A stretch of 47,186 bases of DNA from contig JADGCD010000002.1 in NCBI GenBank assembly GCA_015229165.1, positions 1-47,186 of the forward strand, in the 5' to 3' direction. The translations under genes and the position numbers were made by a program. Every line of letters begins with the position of its first letter. The first letter of the stretch is position 1. Source of the DNA: Nitrospinota bacterium (lineage in GTDB: Bacteria > Nitrospinota_A > UBA7883 > JADGGD01). Below, piece after piece: positions 9,406 through 17,332 of this stretch. The notes beneath the pieces are model-generated. The model was given only the letters and a program-made list of their open reading frames with translations. It was not told the origin of the DNA and made no database searches.

Positions 9406-9963
9406 TTAGTTGCGCGGCCCGATCAGCGGCTGGCGGGCGGTCTTCTCGTAATCTTTGCGCAGGGGATGCCCCTGAAAGGCCTCGTACAAAAGGATGCGGC
9501 GCAGGTCGGGGTGGCCCCGGAAGACGACGCCGTACAGGTCCCACGCCTCCCGCTCGAGCCAGTCGGCGCCGACCCAGAGGGAGGTGACGGAGTTGATCTG
9601 GGGGGTGGCGGCCGCGAGAGGCGCCTTGACCCGGATCCGGTGGTTCTTGCCGACGGAGTAGAGGTGGTAGACCACCTCGTAGCGGGCGCCGCTCTCCTTC
9701 AGGTAGGGCTGCAGCGGGGCCGACGCGGGGCGGACCCCTTTCTTCGTCCAGTAGTCGACCACGGTGACGTCGAGGATGATGTCGAAATCGAGCGCCGGGT
9801 CGGACTTGAGGAAGTCCATGACGGTCAGGATTTCGTCGGCCCGGACGACGACGGTGTCGTCTCCCTTGAAGCTGTGGGTGAACAGGAGGGTGTCCCCTTT
9901 CTGGAAGCGGGCCTTGACCCGCGCCATCAGCGGCGACTCCTTGGCGGTCTCTTTTGCGCTCAT
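9406..9963 (-). CDS. nuoC: NADH-quinone oxidoreductase subunit C
   Basis: NuoC (30-kDa subunit) is a cluster-free structural subunit of the hydrophilic arm that packs on NuoD. The 185-residue product ends with the family signature: WLEREAWDLYGVVFRGHPDLRRIL followed by GHPLRKDYE. Its N-terminal 20 residues are charged and variable. ATG at 9963 is preceded by AAGGAAAC at good spacing, 9 nt after the nuoB stop. Confidence 0.96.
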   Translation of the reverse strand: MSAKETAKESPLMARVKARFQKGDTLLFTHSFKGDDTVVVRADEILTVMDFLKSDPALDFDIILDVTVVDYWTKKGVRPASAPLQPYLKESGARYEVVYHLYSVGKNHRIRVKAPLAAATPQINSVTSLWVGADWLEREAWDLYGVVFRGHPDLRRILLYEAFQGHPLRKDYEKTARQPLIGPRN

Positions 9964-9972
9964 CTCGTTTCC

Positions 9973-10518
9973 TTACCCGGTGACGATCCGGTCGTCGGCC
10001 TCGCCCACGGGGGCGATCCCCCGGACGTAGCTGTTCTGGTTCGGGGTGGCTACCACCTTCTCCTGCAGCTTGATGAGTCCGTCGAGGACCATCTCGGGGC
10101 GAGGGGGGCAACCGGGGACGTAGACGTCGACCGGGATCAGGGTGTCGATCCCCTGCACGGTGGCGTAGTTGTCGTACATGCCGCCGGAGACCACGCAGGC
10201 CCCGAAGGCGAAGACCCACTTGGGCTCGGCCATCTGGTTGTAGACCTTCACCAGGATCGGCGCCTGCTTGTGGCTGATGGTGCCGACCACCAGCAGCAGG
10301 TCGGCCTGCCGGGGGGAGAACCGGGGAAGCGCGGCGCCGAACCGGTCGATGTCGTACCGGGGCCCGGCCACGCTCATGAACTCCATGCCGCAGCAGGCGG
10401 TGATGAAGGGATAGGTGAAAAAGCTGAATTTGCGCCCCCAGGCGATGACCGAGTCAAGCCGGGTGACGATGGCCGAACCCCCCAGGGCTTCGACGGCCTT
10501 GTCGTCGCTCATTCCCAT
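9973..10518 (-). CDS. nuoB: NADH-quinone oxidoreductase subunit B
   Basis: NuoB (PSST) carries the terminal cluster N2 that reduces quinone. The 181-residue product has all four ligands in the expected pattern: adjacent Cys42-Cys43 (TACCGMEF), Cys108 (FGACVVSGG) and Cys137 (YVPGCPPRPE). ATG at 10518 (MGMSDDK) is preferred over 10512 because AAAGGAGC lies about 7-8 nt upstream. The gene overlaps the end of nuoA by 10 nt, so translation is probably coupled. Confidence 0.96.
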   Translation of the reverse strand: MGMSDDKAVEALGGSAIVTRLDSVIAWGRKFSFFTYPFITACCGMEFMSVAGPRYDIDRFGAALPRFSPRQADLLLVVGTISHKQAPILVKVYNQMAEPKWVFAFGACVVSGGMYDNYATVQGIDTLIPVDVYVPGCPPRPEMVLDGLIKLQEKVVATPNQNSYVRGIAPVGEADDRIVTG

Positions 10519-10862
10519 TCCAACGCTCCTTTTTTCCAGACGTACACCAGGCCGGTCGCCAGGATGAAGATGAACACCACCATCTCGGCGAATCCGAAGA
10601 GGCCAAGGGGCTGGAAGATCACCGCCCAGGGGAAGAGGAACACCGCCTCGATGTCGAAGACGATGAAGAGAAGCGCCACCAGGTAGAACCGGATCGAGAA
10701 CCGCTGGTGCGGCGAGTTGATCTGGTTCTCGCCGCACTCGAAGGGCTCCTGCTTCTCGCGGAAGGAGAGCTTGGGCCCCAAGAGCTCGGCAAGGCCGGTC
10801 ATGGCCGCCGCGATGACCGCCGCGACGCCGAACATGATCAGTACCGGAATGTACTCGTTCAC
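10509..10862 (-). CDS. nuoA: NADH-quinone oxidoreductase subunit A
   Basis: NuoA (ND3 equivalent) is a three-helix membrane subunit at the junction of the two arms. The 117-residue product has the conserved FECGENQINSPHQRFSIRFYLVALLFIVFDIEAVFLFPW segment, including the loop Cys and the DIEAVFLFPW helix; read as two adjacent pieces it is unmistakable. The start is GTG (10862) behind AAAGGGGA. It is the first gene of the second complex I transcript, downstream of the promoter at 10920-10947. Confidence 0.96.
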   Translation of the reverse strand: MNEYIPVLIMFGVAAVIAAAMTGLAELLGPKLSFREKQEPFECGENQINSPHQRFSIRFYLVALLFIVFDIEAVFLFPWAVIFQPLGLFGFAEMVVFIFILATGLVYVWKKGALEWE

Positions 10863-10919
10863 CGTGTCCCCTTTCCGACCGGACGATTGAAACCGCGAAC
10901 CGCGGCGGGAAGAAGGGCA

Positions 10920-10947
10920 AGTCTACCATCGAATGGTTCGATGTCAA
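10920..10947 (-). promoter_or_regulatory. Promoter of nuoA-N with a palindrome in the spacer
   Basis: On the minus strand a perfect TTGACA (10942-10947) is followed after 16 nt by TAGACT (10920-10925, four of six -10 positions). The spacer is almost entirely an inverted repeat, CATCGAA-TGG-TTCGATG on the plus strand (10927-10943), overlapping the -35. This looks like an operator that would block polymerase. Start of nuoA is about 58 nt downstream of the -10. Confidence 0.65.
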
Positions 10948-11227
10948 CCGTTCCGCCCCCCTCGCCGGGGTCCGCTTTCCGTTACGTTTTCCGCCGACGA
11001 CGACGCCCGAAAAGGCGCCGACCGGCTCCGCACGGGGGGCTTCGTCTCCCCCCGTTCATCCCCGCCTCCCTCCCCGAAGGGAAGGGGGCTGTTCCAACCC
11101 CGGGGAAGTCGTCCTCCCCCGCTTTTCGCTCATCGTATCCCCCCCGCGTCGGGGGAGTCTTCAGCGCTGCGCCCCCGTGGCCCAGGCGCCGCCCACGCCC
11201 CCCCGCGAGGGGTAGGGCGTCTTCCCG
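10948..11227. other. Intergenic cluster of GC-rich hairpins between nuoG and nuoA
   Basis: No gene is credible here. The stretch contains four strong hairpins in under 200 nt: ACGGGGGG/CCCCCCGT (11032-11055), a CCC-GAA-GGG-centred imperfect hairpin (about 11066-11088), CCCCCG/CGGGGG (11141-11155) and ACGCCC-CCCC/GGGG-GGGCGT (11195-11220). None is followed by a T-run in either direction, so they are not classic terminators. They could be extragenic palindromic elements, transcript-stabilising 3' structures of nuoFG, or both. Confidence 0.5.
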
Positions 11228-13699
11228 CTACGCCGGGCTCTTGGCGATCCGGATCCGGGTGACGTCGTCGCTCCGGTAGACCAGCTTGAGGGCCGGTTCG
11301 TTCTCGAAGTTTTTCGGGATGAAGACCGTCCCCGCGGGCGACCGGTCGCTGACCCGGACCACCGCCCGGATCGACCCCTGTTTGCTCTCCAGCGTCACGT
11401 CCTCCCCCTCGTCAAGACCGTCTTTGGCGGCGTCGTCGGGGTTGATCTCGACCCAGGTCCGCCCGTCGATCTTGTTGAGGGTGGCGCTGGCCCGGGAGAG
11501 CGACCCGAGGTGGTAGAGGGAGTTGCCGAAGTGGGCCAGGTACCGGAACGACTCCACCGCCGGTATCTTCAACGGCTCGGTGGTAAAGGAGACGGTCTTG
11601 GCCTCCCCTTTCGGGTAGGCGACCAGGGCGTCCCCCTGGGCGATCCGCTCGCCGGTCAGCCCCTCGTAGCCGGGGACGGTGGCGGCGATCTCGGCGGTGA
11701 TCCGGGCGGCGTCGCCGTAGGCGCTCTTCATCCCCAGCCGGGCGCCGAGCGCCGCGAAGATCTCCCAGTCGGCCTTGGCTTCGCCGAAGGGGGCCAAGGC
11801 CTGCCGCACGGCCTGAACGCGCCCTTCGTTGTTGGTGTAGCTCCCTTCCCGCTCGGGGGGGGTGCAGGAGGGGAGGACCACGTCGGCCAGCAGGGCGGTC
11901 TCGCTCCGGTAGGAGGTGGTGACCAGGGTGAAGAGGTTCCCCTTGATCGCCTCGGCCACATAGGCGCCGTCGGCGTGCTGGACCACCGGGTCGGCCCCGG
12001 CGACCACGAGGGCCTTGACTTTCCCGTCGGCCATGAGCCGGAAGAGGTCGGCGCCGTCGGCGGCCCCTTCGGCTTTCGCATAGCCGGGGCGGTGGCTCGT
12101 GGAGAGCCCCATGTCGTTGGTCCCCTGGGTGTTGGCGTACTCCCGCAGCAGCAGGCTTTTGCCCCCGGCGGCCTTGGCCAGCGCCACCACGGCGGCGACG
12201 ATGTCGGCCCCCATGGGGTGGTCGGCCACTTCGGCGCCCATGACGATGACCGGGCTCTTCCCGGCGATCCCGGCGGCGATGGTTTCAACGGTGGCGACCG
12301 CGACACCGTGGGCGGCGGAGAGGGCGGCGTCGGCCTTGCCGCTCTTGACGGCGCCGGTCAGTGCGGCCACGAAGGCGGTCTCGGCGCCGTAGCGGTAGCG
12401 GGCGGCCGCTTTCTCCACGGGGGAGAAGAGGGTGTTCCGGGAGTGGGCGATGTAAAGCGGGGTCTTGTTGTCCCGCATGATCATCCGCACCATGTTCCCC
12501 ACCACCGGGTTCTCTTTCTCGGGATCGGCCCCGAGGAAAACGATGGCGCCGGCTTCTTCAAAGGCGGCGTAGGGGGTCAGCGGGGCGTCGGCGCCGAACT
12601 CGTCGAAGAGCCGCGCGTGGAGCCGGGGGGCCCGCAGGTTGGCCAGGGTCTCGATCCGGGGGGTCTTGATCCCCTCGCGGGCGAGCCGCTGGAGCAGGTA
12701 GGCGTCTTCGTTGGTCAACTGCTCGCCGCCGACCAGGGCCACGCTGTCGGCGCCGTGCTGGGCGACGATCTCCTTCAGGCGGGCGGCGGCGGTGTCCAGC
12801 GCCTTTTCCCACGTGGCGGGCAGCAGCCGGACGCCGTCGCGGATCAGCGGGGTCTCAATGCGGCCGTCGGCCTGATAGGCTTCATGCCCGAAGCGACCCC
12901 GGGCGCACAGGTTGCCGTTGTTGACGCCGATATGGTCGTCGCTGGTGACCTTGGCTATATCTCCCTTTTTTTCGTTAAGCACGAGTGAGCAGCCGACGCC
13001 GCAGAAGGGGCAGGTGGTGACGGTCTTGGCGTACTCCCAGTCGTGTCCCTTGTATTCTTCGGTGTGGTCCTGGAAGGAGCCGGTGGGGCAGACGGCCAAG
13101 CACTGGCCGCAGAAGTCGCAGTTGAGCGGGATGCGGTAGGGGGTGCCCACCTCGGCCCAGAAGCCGCGCCGCTGGAAGTCGATGGCGCCGTTCCCCTGCA
13201 GCTCGTTGCAGGCGAGCACGCATTTGCCGCAGAGGATGCACTTGTTGAAGTCCCGCTCCAGGACCGGGTTGTCAATGAGGAGCGGCTCGTTGCGCCGGGT
13301 CTGGGGGAGGCGCCCCTTTTTCTGCTTGACGAAGAAGGCGGCGTCCTGCAGGCCGCAGTCGCCGGAGGCGTTGCAGGTGGGGCAGTCGAGCGGGTGGTGC
13401 ATGAGGAGGAACTCCATCATGATCTGCCGCTTCTTGTCGATCTTGGCGTTGGTGGTGGTGACGGCGTACCCCTTGGTGGCCGGCTCGCAACAGGCCCACT
13501 TGGAGCTCTTGCGCCCCCGGCTGTTGACGATGTCGACGATGCACATCCGGCAGCCGCCGAAGTGGGAGAGCTTGGGGTCGTAGCAGAGTCCGGGGAGATA
13601 GACCCCGGCGGCGACGCACGCGTCGTAGACTTTGGCCCCCTTCTCGACGGTCACTTCGATTCCGTCGACGGTGAGCGTTACGGTTTCCTTCTCGGCCAT
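11228..13699 (-). CDS. nuoG: NADH-quinone oxidoreductase subunit G (molybdopterin-type)
   Basis: NuoG relays electrons from NuoF to NuoI. In the 823-residue product the N terminus has a 2Fe-2S plant-type ferredoxin domain (GLCYDP...GGCRMC...CC), then the His-Cys 4Fe-4S motif (HHPLDCPTCNASGDC), two ferredoxin motifs (CILCGKCVLAC and CDFCGQCLAVC) and a further 4Fe-4S motif (CPFCGVGC...NLCARG) that opens a formate-dehydrogenase-like molybdopterin fold. The C terminus resembles a molydopterin-binding beta domain. The two-ferredoxin-motif form resembles catenated NADH dehydrogenase/hydrogenase subunits. ATG at 13699; 45 nt after nuoF. Confidence 0.94.
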   Translation of the reverse strand: MAEKETVTLTVDGIEVTVEKGAKVYDACVAAGVYLPGLCYDPKLSHFGGCRMCIVDIVNSRGRKSSKWACCEPATKGYAVTTTNAKIDKKRQIMMEFLLMHHPLDCPTCNASGDCGLQDAAFFVKQKKGRLPQTRRNEPLLIDNPVLERDFNKCILCGKCVLACNELQGNGAIDFQRRGFWAEVGTPYRIPLNCDFCGQCLAVCPTGSFQDHTEEYKGHDWEYAKTVTTCPFCGVGCSLVLNEKKGDIAKVTSDDHIGVNNGNLCARGRFGHEAYQADGRIETPLIRDGVRLLPATWEKALDTAAARLKEIVAQHGADSVALVGGEQLTNEDAYLLQRLAREGIKTPRIETLANLRAPRLHARLFDEFGADAPLTPYAAFEEAGAIVFLGADPEKENPVVGNMVRMIMRDNKTPLYIAHSRNTLFSPVEKAAARYRYGAETAFVAALTGAVKSGKADAALSAAHGVAVATVETIAAGIAGKSPVIVMGAEVADHPMGADIVAAVVALAKAAGGKSLLLREYANTQGTNDMGLSTSHRPGYAKAEGAADGADLFRLMADGKVKALVVAGADPVVQHADGAYVAEAIKGNLFTLVTTSYRSETALLADVVLPSCTPPEREGSYTNNEGRVQAVRQALAPFGEAKADWEIFAALGARLGMKSAYGDAARITAEIAATVPGYEGLTGERIAQGDALVAYPKGEAKTVSFTTEPLKIPAVESFRYLAHFGNSLYHLGSLSRASATLNKIDGRTWVEINPDDAAKDGLDEGEDVTLESKQGSIRAVVRVSDRSPAGTVFIPKNFENEPALKLVYRSDDVTRIRIAKSPA

Positions 13700-13744
13700 G
13701 GGCTATGCGACCTTCTCTTCGTGGGTTCCGTCAGACGCCGGTAC

Positions 13745-15574
13745 TTACAGGATGGCGTTGAAGTTGCACTTGTCGTAGCAGACCCCGCACAGGATGCAGA
13801 GGTCTTTGTTCAGGTAGACGATCTCCTTGCGCTGCCCCATGATGGCGCCGGTGGGGCAGGGCTGGATGCAGGCGCCGCAACCGGTGCAGGCCTCCATCTT
13901 GATGACGTACTTGCGCAGCTCCACGCACGAGGCGGTGGGGCAGATTTTGTCCACGATGTGGGAGACGAAATCTTCCCGGTAGAACCGGACCGCCGACAAC
14001 GCCGGGGCGGGGCTCGATTTCCCCAGTCCGCACAGCGACATGCTCATGATGTAGTCGCCGTATTCCTGCAACAGGTCGAGGTCTTCCATCCGTCCCTGCC
14101 CTTTGGTGATGCGGGTCAGGATGTCGAGCAGGACGGTGTTTCCGATCCGGCAGGGGGTGCATTTGCCGCACGATTCGTCGGCGCAGAACTCCATGAAGAA
14201 CCGGGACAGCTCCACCATGCAGGTGGTCTCGTCGCAGACGACCATGGAGCCGGAGCCCATCATGGCGCCGGCTTCGATGAGGGTCTCGAAGTCGATGGGG
14301 TAGTCGAGCATGGCGGCCGGCAGACACCCGCCGGACGGGCCGCCGATTGCCACCGACTTGAATTCTTTCTTCTTGGGGATGCCGCCGCCGATATCGTAGA
14401 TGACTTCGCGCAGGGTGGTGCCGATGGGAACCTCCACCAGCCCGGCGTTCTTGACGGCGCCGGAGAGGGCGAAGATCTTGGTGCCGCCCGACTTGGCGGT
14501 GCCGAAGGAGAGATATTTCTCCAGCCCGACCTGGAAGATCCGGGGGACGTTGGAGAAGGTCTCGACGTTGTTCAGAATGGTCGGCATGTCCCAAAGACCG
14601 GCCTCGACCGATTGCGGCGGGCGGGGGCGGGGCATCCCCCGTTTCCCTTCGATCGAGTATTGGAGGGCGGTCGATTCGCCGCAGACGAAGGCGCCGGCCC
14701 CTTCCTTGACCAAAAGGTCGAGGCTGTAGCCGGTGCCGAGGATGTTTTGTCCGAGGTAGCCGGCCTTGCGGCACTGCTCCATGGCGATGTTGAGCCGCTT
14801 GACGGCCAGCGGATACTCGGCGCGGCAGTAGATGTAGCCGAAGGTGCCGCCGATGGCGTAGCCGCAGATGATCATCCCCTCGATGACGGAGTGGGGATCA
14901 CCTTCAAGCAGGGCCCGGTCCATGAACGCGCCGGGATCCCCTTCGTCGGCGTTGCAGAGGACGAATTTCTCGACGTTGTTGTACTTGGCGCACTCGCTCC
15001 ATTTCCAACCGGTGTCGAACCCGCCGCCACCACGACCGCGCAGCTTGGAGTCTTCGACGAACTTGATCACCTCGGCGGGGGTCATCGGCTTGCCGTCGGG
15101 GCGGCCGGTTCCGAGCATGATCTGCTTGAGGGCGGTATAGCCGCCGCTGGCTTCGTATTCTTCGAGGCTCTCGGGGTCGATGACGCCGGAGTTGTGGAGA
15201 ATGAAGCGGTTCTGCTTTTTGTTGAGGTCGAGCTCTTTCCAGGCGGGGATGCCGTCCCAGGCGGGTTCGTCCCCTTCCCACTGGGCGATGGCTTTCTTGG
15301 CGTTGGGGGCGCCGGAGAGCTGTCCGTCGATGAGCTTGCCGACTTCGTCGGCCTTGACCTTCTGGTAGACGATCCGGGCTTTGCCGGGAACGTGGATGTC
15401 GATCATCGGCTCGGCGAAGCACATCCCGACGCAGGCGGTCTGGATGATGTCGGCGTCGATGTTTTTCTCTTTGAGGTGGGAGACCACCGCGTCGTGAACG
15501 TTCACGGCGCCGGCGGCCATGCCGCACGTGCCCATGCCGACGTAGATGCGCGGCTTGTCGAGCTTCTGAGTCAT
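13745..15574 (-). CDS. nuoF: NADH-quinone oxidoreductase subunit F, HydB/HndC-like fusion
   Basis: NuoF oxidises NADH with FMN and passes electrons to cluster N3. The 609-residue product has three parts. Residues 1-90 are a thioredoxin-like 2Fe-2S domain (Cys17, Cys48, Cys52; the position four residues after Cys17+1, normally Cys in NuoE, is Gly22). The core has the Gly-rich RGRGGGGFDTG NADH loop, CNADEGDPGAF, and the ESCGKCTPCRIG...LCGLGKSSP cluster. The end is a 2x4Fe-4S ferredoxin domain (CTGCGACIQPCP, CILCGVCYDKC). ATG at 15574 is chosen over the upstream GTG (15640) because the promoter at 15643-15672 would start transcription near 15635 and GGAGG lies 11 nt upstream. No nuoE gene accompanies it. 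Confidence 0.93.
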   Translation of the reverse strand: MTQKLDKPRIYVGMGTCGMAAGAVNVHDAVVSHLKEKNIDADIIQTACVGMCFAEPMIDIHVPGKARIVYQKVKADEVGKLIDGQLSGAPNAKKAIAQWEGDEPAWDGIPAWKELDLNKKQNRFILHNSGVIDPESLEEYEASGGYTALKQIMLGTGRPDGKPMTPAEVIKFVEDSKLRGRGGGGFDTGWKWSECAKYNNVEKFVLCNADEGDPGAFMDRALLEGDPHSVIEGMIICGYAIGGTFGYIYCRAEYPLAVKRLNIAMEQCRKAGYLGQNILGTGYSLDLLVKEGAGAFVCGESTALQYSIEGKRGMPRPRPPQSVEAGLWDMPTILNNVETFSNVPRIFQVGLEKYLSFGTAKSGGTKIFALSGAVKNAGLVEVPIGTTLREVIYDIGGGIPKKKEFKSVAIGGPSGGCLPAAMLDYPIDFETLIEAGAMMGSGSMVVCDETTCMVELSRFFMEFCADESCGKCTPCRIGNTVLLDILTRITKGQGRMEDLDLLQEYGDYIMSMSLCGLGKSSPAPALSAVRFYREDFVSHIVDKICPTASCVELRKYVIKMEACTGCGACIQPCPTGAIMGQRKEIVYLNKDLCILCGVCYDKCNFNAIL

Positions 15575-15642
15575 GGCTTGGAAAACCTCCACTGGGACAG
15601 ACGCTTCCCCGTCACGAGTGTCACGGGAAGCATGGAGCACGT

Positions 15643-15672
15643 TTTATATCGTTAAACCTTGTCCAAAGTCAA
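15643..15672 (-). promoter_or_regulatory. Promoter of nuoFG
   Basis: Minus strand: TTGACT (15667-15672), 18-nt spacer, TATAAA (15643-15648), in an AT-rich island between obgE and nuoF. It predicts a leader of about 60 nt before the nuoF ATG and supports that start choice. Confidence 0.7.
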
Positions 15673-15699
15673 GCGTTCCATTCCCCGGTATTCCCCTGT

Positions 15700-16743
15700 T
15701 CACTGGGGGTTATCCCGCTTTTCCTTCTCGTCCCGGTCGAGCTTTAGAAGCCGCTTTCCCAGCTCGCGGGCCAGCTCGCCGGTCCCCTCGCCGGTGGCGG
15801 CGGAAATGAAGGCGATTTCGGCTTTCGTGACGGCGGCGAGGCGGTCCCGGAGGGCGGCGACCTCCTCTTCGTCGAGGAGGTCGGCCTTGTTGACGACGAC
15901 GACCTGGGGGGTGTCCGCCAGGGCGGGGGAGTAGCGGGCCAACTCGGCGTTGACGAGGACGAAATCTTTCTCGGGACTGCGCCCCTCTTCGGGGGAGGCG
16001 GGGTCGAGCAGATGGACAATCAGTCGCGTCCGCTCGACATGGCGCAGGAACTGGTGGCCAAGCCCTTTCCCTTCGGCGGCGCCTTCGATGAGCCCGGGAA
16101 TGTCGGCGACGACGTAGCTTTGCTCTTCTCCCCAGCCGACGACCCCCAGGTTGGGGACGAGGGTGGTGAAAGGATAGTCGGCGATTTTGGGGCGGGCGGC
16201 GGAGATGCGGCTGATGAGGGTCGATTTCCCGGCGTTGGGATAGCCGACGAGCCCGACGTCTGCCATAAGCTTCAAATCGACCCGGATCCGCATGGCGTCG
16301 CCGGGGGTTCCCTCCTTGGTCTGCTGGGGGGCGCGGTTGATGGAGGTCTTGAACCGGGCGTTCCCCCAGCCGCCGCTCCCCCCTTTGAGCAGGGTCAGCT
16401 CTTCGTCGGGGTGGGTCAGCTCGCCGAGGTATTCGCCGGTTTCGTCGTTGTAGAAAAGGGATCCGACGGGGAAACGGAGGACGAGGTCTTCGCCGCTCCT
16501 GCCGGTCATGTTGCAGGGGCCGCCGTTGGCGCCGCTCTCGGCCTTGTGCTCCCGCCGGTAGCGGTAGTCGAGAAGGGTGTGCAGGTTGTGGTCGGCACGG
16601 AACACGACGTCGCCGCCGTTGCCGCCGTCGCCGCCGTCGGGGCCCCCTTCGGGAACGTACTTCTCCCGGCGGAAGGAGCGCTTCCCGTTCCCGCCGTCAC
16701 CGGCGGCGATGGCAATGATGACCTGATCGACAAAGGAGGACAT
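15700..16743 (-). CDS. obgE: GTPase Obg/CgtA
   Basis: Obg is an essential GTPase in 50S ribosome maturation and stress response. The 347-residue product has the glycine-rich Obg fold at the N terminus (FVDQVIIAIAAGDGGNG, GGPDGGDGGNGGDV), then the G domain: G1 GYPNAGKST, G2 region DYPFTTLVPNLG, G3 DIPGLIEGAAEGKGLGHQFLRH, G4 NKAD and G5 SAATGEG. The Obg C-terminal domain is short (ends about 30 residues after G5). ATG at 16743 gives the standard N terminus; the frame is open further upstream through a hairpin-rich leader, which is not coding in the family. The order rplU-rpmA-obgE is widely conserved. Confidence 0.96.
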   Translation of the reverse strand: MSSFVDQVIIAIAAGDGGNGKRSFRREKYVPEGGPDGGDGGNGGDVVFRADHNLHTLLDYRYRREHKAESGANGGPCNMTGRSGEDLVLRFPVGSLFYNDETGEYLGELTHPDEELTLLKGGSGGWGNARFKTSINRAPQQTKEGTPGDAMRIRVDLKLMADVGLVGYPNAGKSTLISRISAARPKIADYPFTTLVPNLGVVGWGEEQSYVVADIPGLIEGAAEGKGLGHQFLRHVERTRLIVHLLDPASPEEGRSPEKDFVLVNAELARYSPALADTPQVVVVNKADLLDEEEVAALRDRLAAVTKAEIAFISAATGEGTGELARELGKRLLKLDRDEKEKRDNPQ

Positions 16744-16750
16744 GAAGAGT

Positions 16751-16847
16751 GTTCTTTCTTTGAAAAGAAAGAACCAAAGAAACTTTGCCTCCGTTGGCAA
16801 GTCGGGGGGCGCGGGGAAATGGGTAGCGCCCCCGGCTTTGCCAACGG
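16751..16847. repeat. Nested inverted repeats upstream of obgE
   Basis: Immediately before obgE there is a perfect 11-bp inverted repeat with a 2-nt loop (16751-16761 with 16764-16774, GTTCTTTCTTT arms). A small CAAAG-AAA-CTTTG hairpin (16775-16787) follows. Then comes a long imperfect palindrome: CCGTTGGCAA (16791-16800) pairs with TTGCCAACGG (16838-16847), and inside it GGGGGCGC (16805-16812) pairs with GCGCCCCC (16826-16833). This is either a structured obgE leader or a copy of a mobile palindromic element. An AAGGAC/GTCCTT hairpin (16885-16908) lies further out. Confidence 0.75.
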
Positions 16848-16955
16848 AAAGGAAAGGTTGCCTGGTTCCCTCTGTTCTCAAACAAAGGACAGCCTTCACG
16901 CCGTCCTTCGTGGTTCAGACATCATACGACACCCCACAAAGGGACGCCTTCACAC

Positions 16956-16985
16956 AAAAAGCCCGTCCCCCGAAGGGAACGGGCT
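16956..16985 (-). terminator. Terminator of rplU-rpmA
   Basis: Minus strand: a 10-bp stem with one mismatch (16961-16970 with 16975-16984), UUCG-type loop, followed by five Ts (16956-16960). It lies about 20 nt after the rpmA stop and separates the ribosomal protein genes from obgE. Confidence 0.85.
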
Positions 16986-17004
16986 CGACGGGTCGCGCGG
17001 TGGT

Positions 17005-17268
17005 TTAATTCGACGCCGGGGCGATGTTGATGAACCGGCGGTTCTTGGGGCCCCCTTCGGTAAAGGAGACGGTCCCTTCGATTTTGGCGAAGAGGGTGTG
17101 GTCGTTCCCCATGCCGACGTTGACGCCGGGGAAGAACCGGGTGCCCCGCTGGCGGACGAGAATGCTCCCGGCCGAAACGATTTCACCGGCGAATTTCTTG
17201 ACCCCCAGACGGCGCCCGACGGAATCGCGGCCGTTGGTGGTGCTGCCCTGTCCTTTTTTATGAGCCAT
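17005..17268 (-). CDS. rpmA: 50S ribosomal protein L27
   Basis: L27 reaches into the peptidyl-transferase centre with its N-terminal tail. The 87-residue product begins MAHKKGQGSTTNGRDS and continues RLGVKKFAGEIVSAGSIL, matching the family over its full length; there is no cleavable Firmicutes-type N-terminal extension. ATG at 17268 is preceded by GGGAGG. The gene is 64 nt after rplU; that spacer has a perfect 7-bp hairpin. Confidence 0.97.
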   Translation of the reverse strand: MAHKKGQGSTTNGRDSVGRRLGVKKFAGEIVSAGSILVRQRGTRFFPGVNVGMGNDHTLFAKIEGTVSFTEGGPKNRRFINIAPASN

Positions 17269-17284
17269 TCTTGCCTCCCGGGTA

Positions 17285-17302
17285 GCTCCTTGCCGAAGGA
17301 GC
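17285..17302 (-). other. Hairpin between rplU and rpmA
   Basis: GCTCCTT (17285-17291) and AAGGAGC (17296-17302) form a perfect 7-bp stem with a 4-nt loop just upstream of the rpmA ribosome-binding site. There is no T-run, so it is more likely a processing or stabilising structure than a terminator. Confidence 0.5.
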
Positions 17303-17332
17303 GTTATTTCGTATTAAGTTCTTGATCGGCGA

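Noticed and set aside
15575..15640. GTG start at 15640 for nuoF
   Set aside because: It would lie at or before the predicted transcription start, and the added 22 residues have no match to the family; ATG at 15574 has GGAGG upstream.
16744..16899. 52-residue N-terminal extension of ObgE
   Set aside because: The extra residues are encoded in the palindromic leader, and Obg proteins begin at the FVD-like motif next to ATG 16743.
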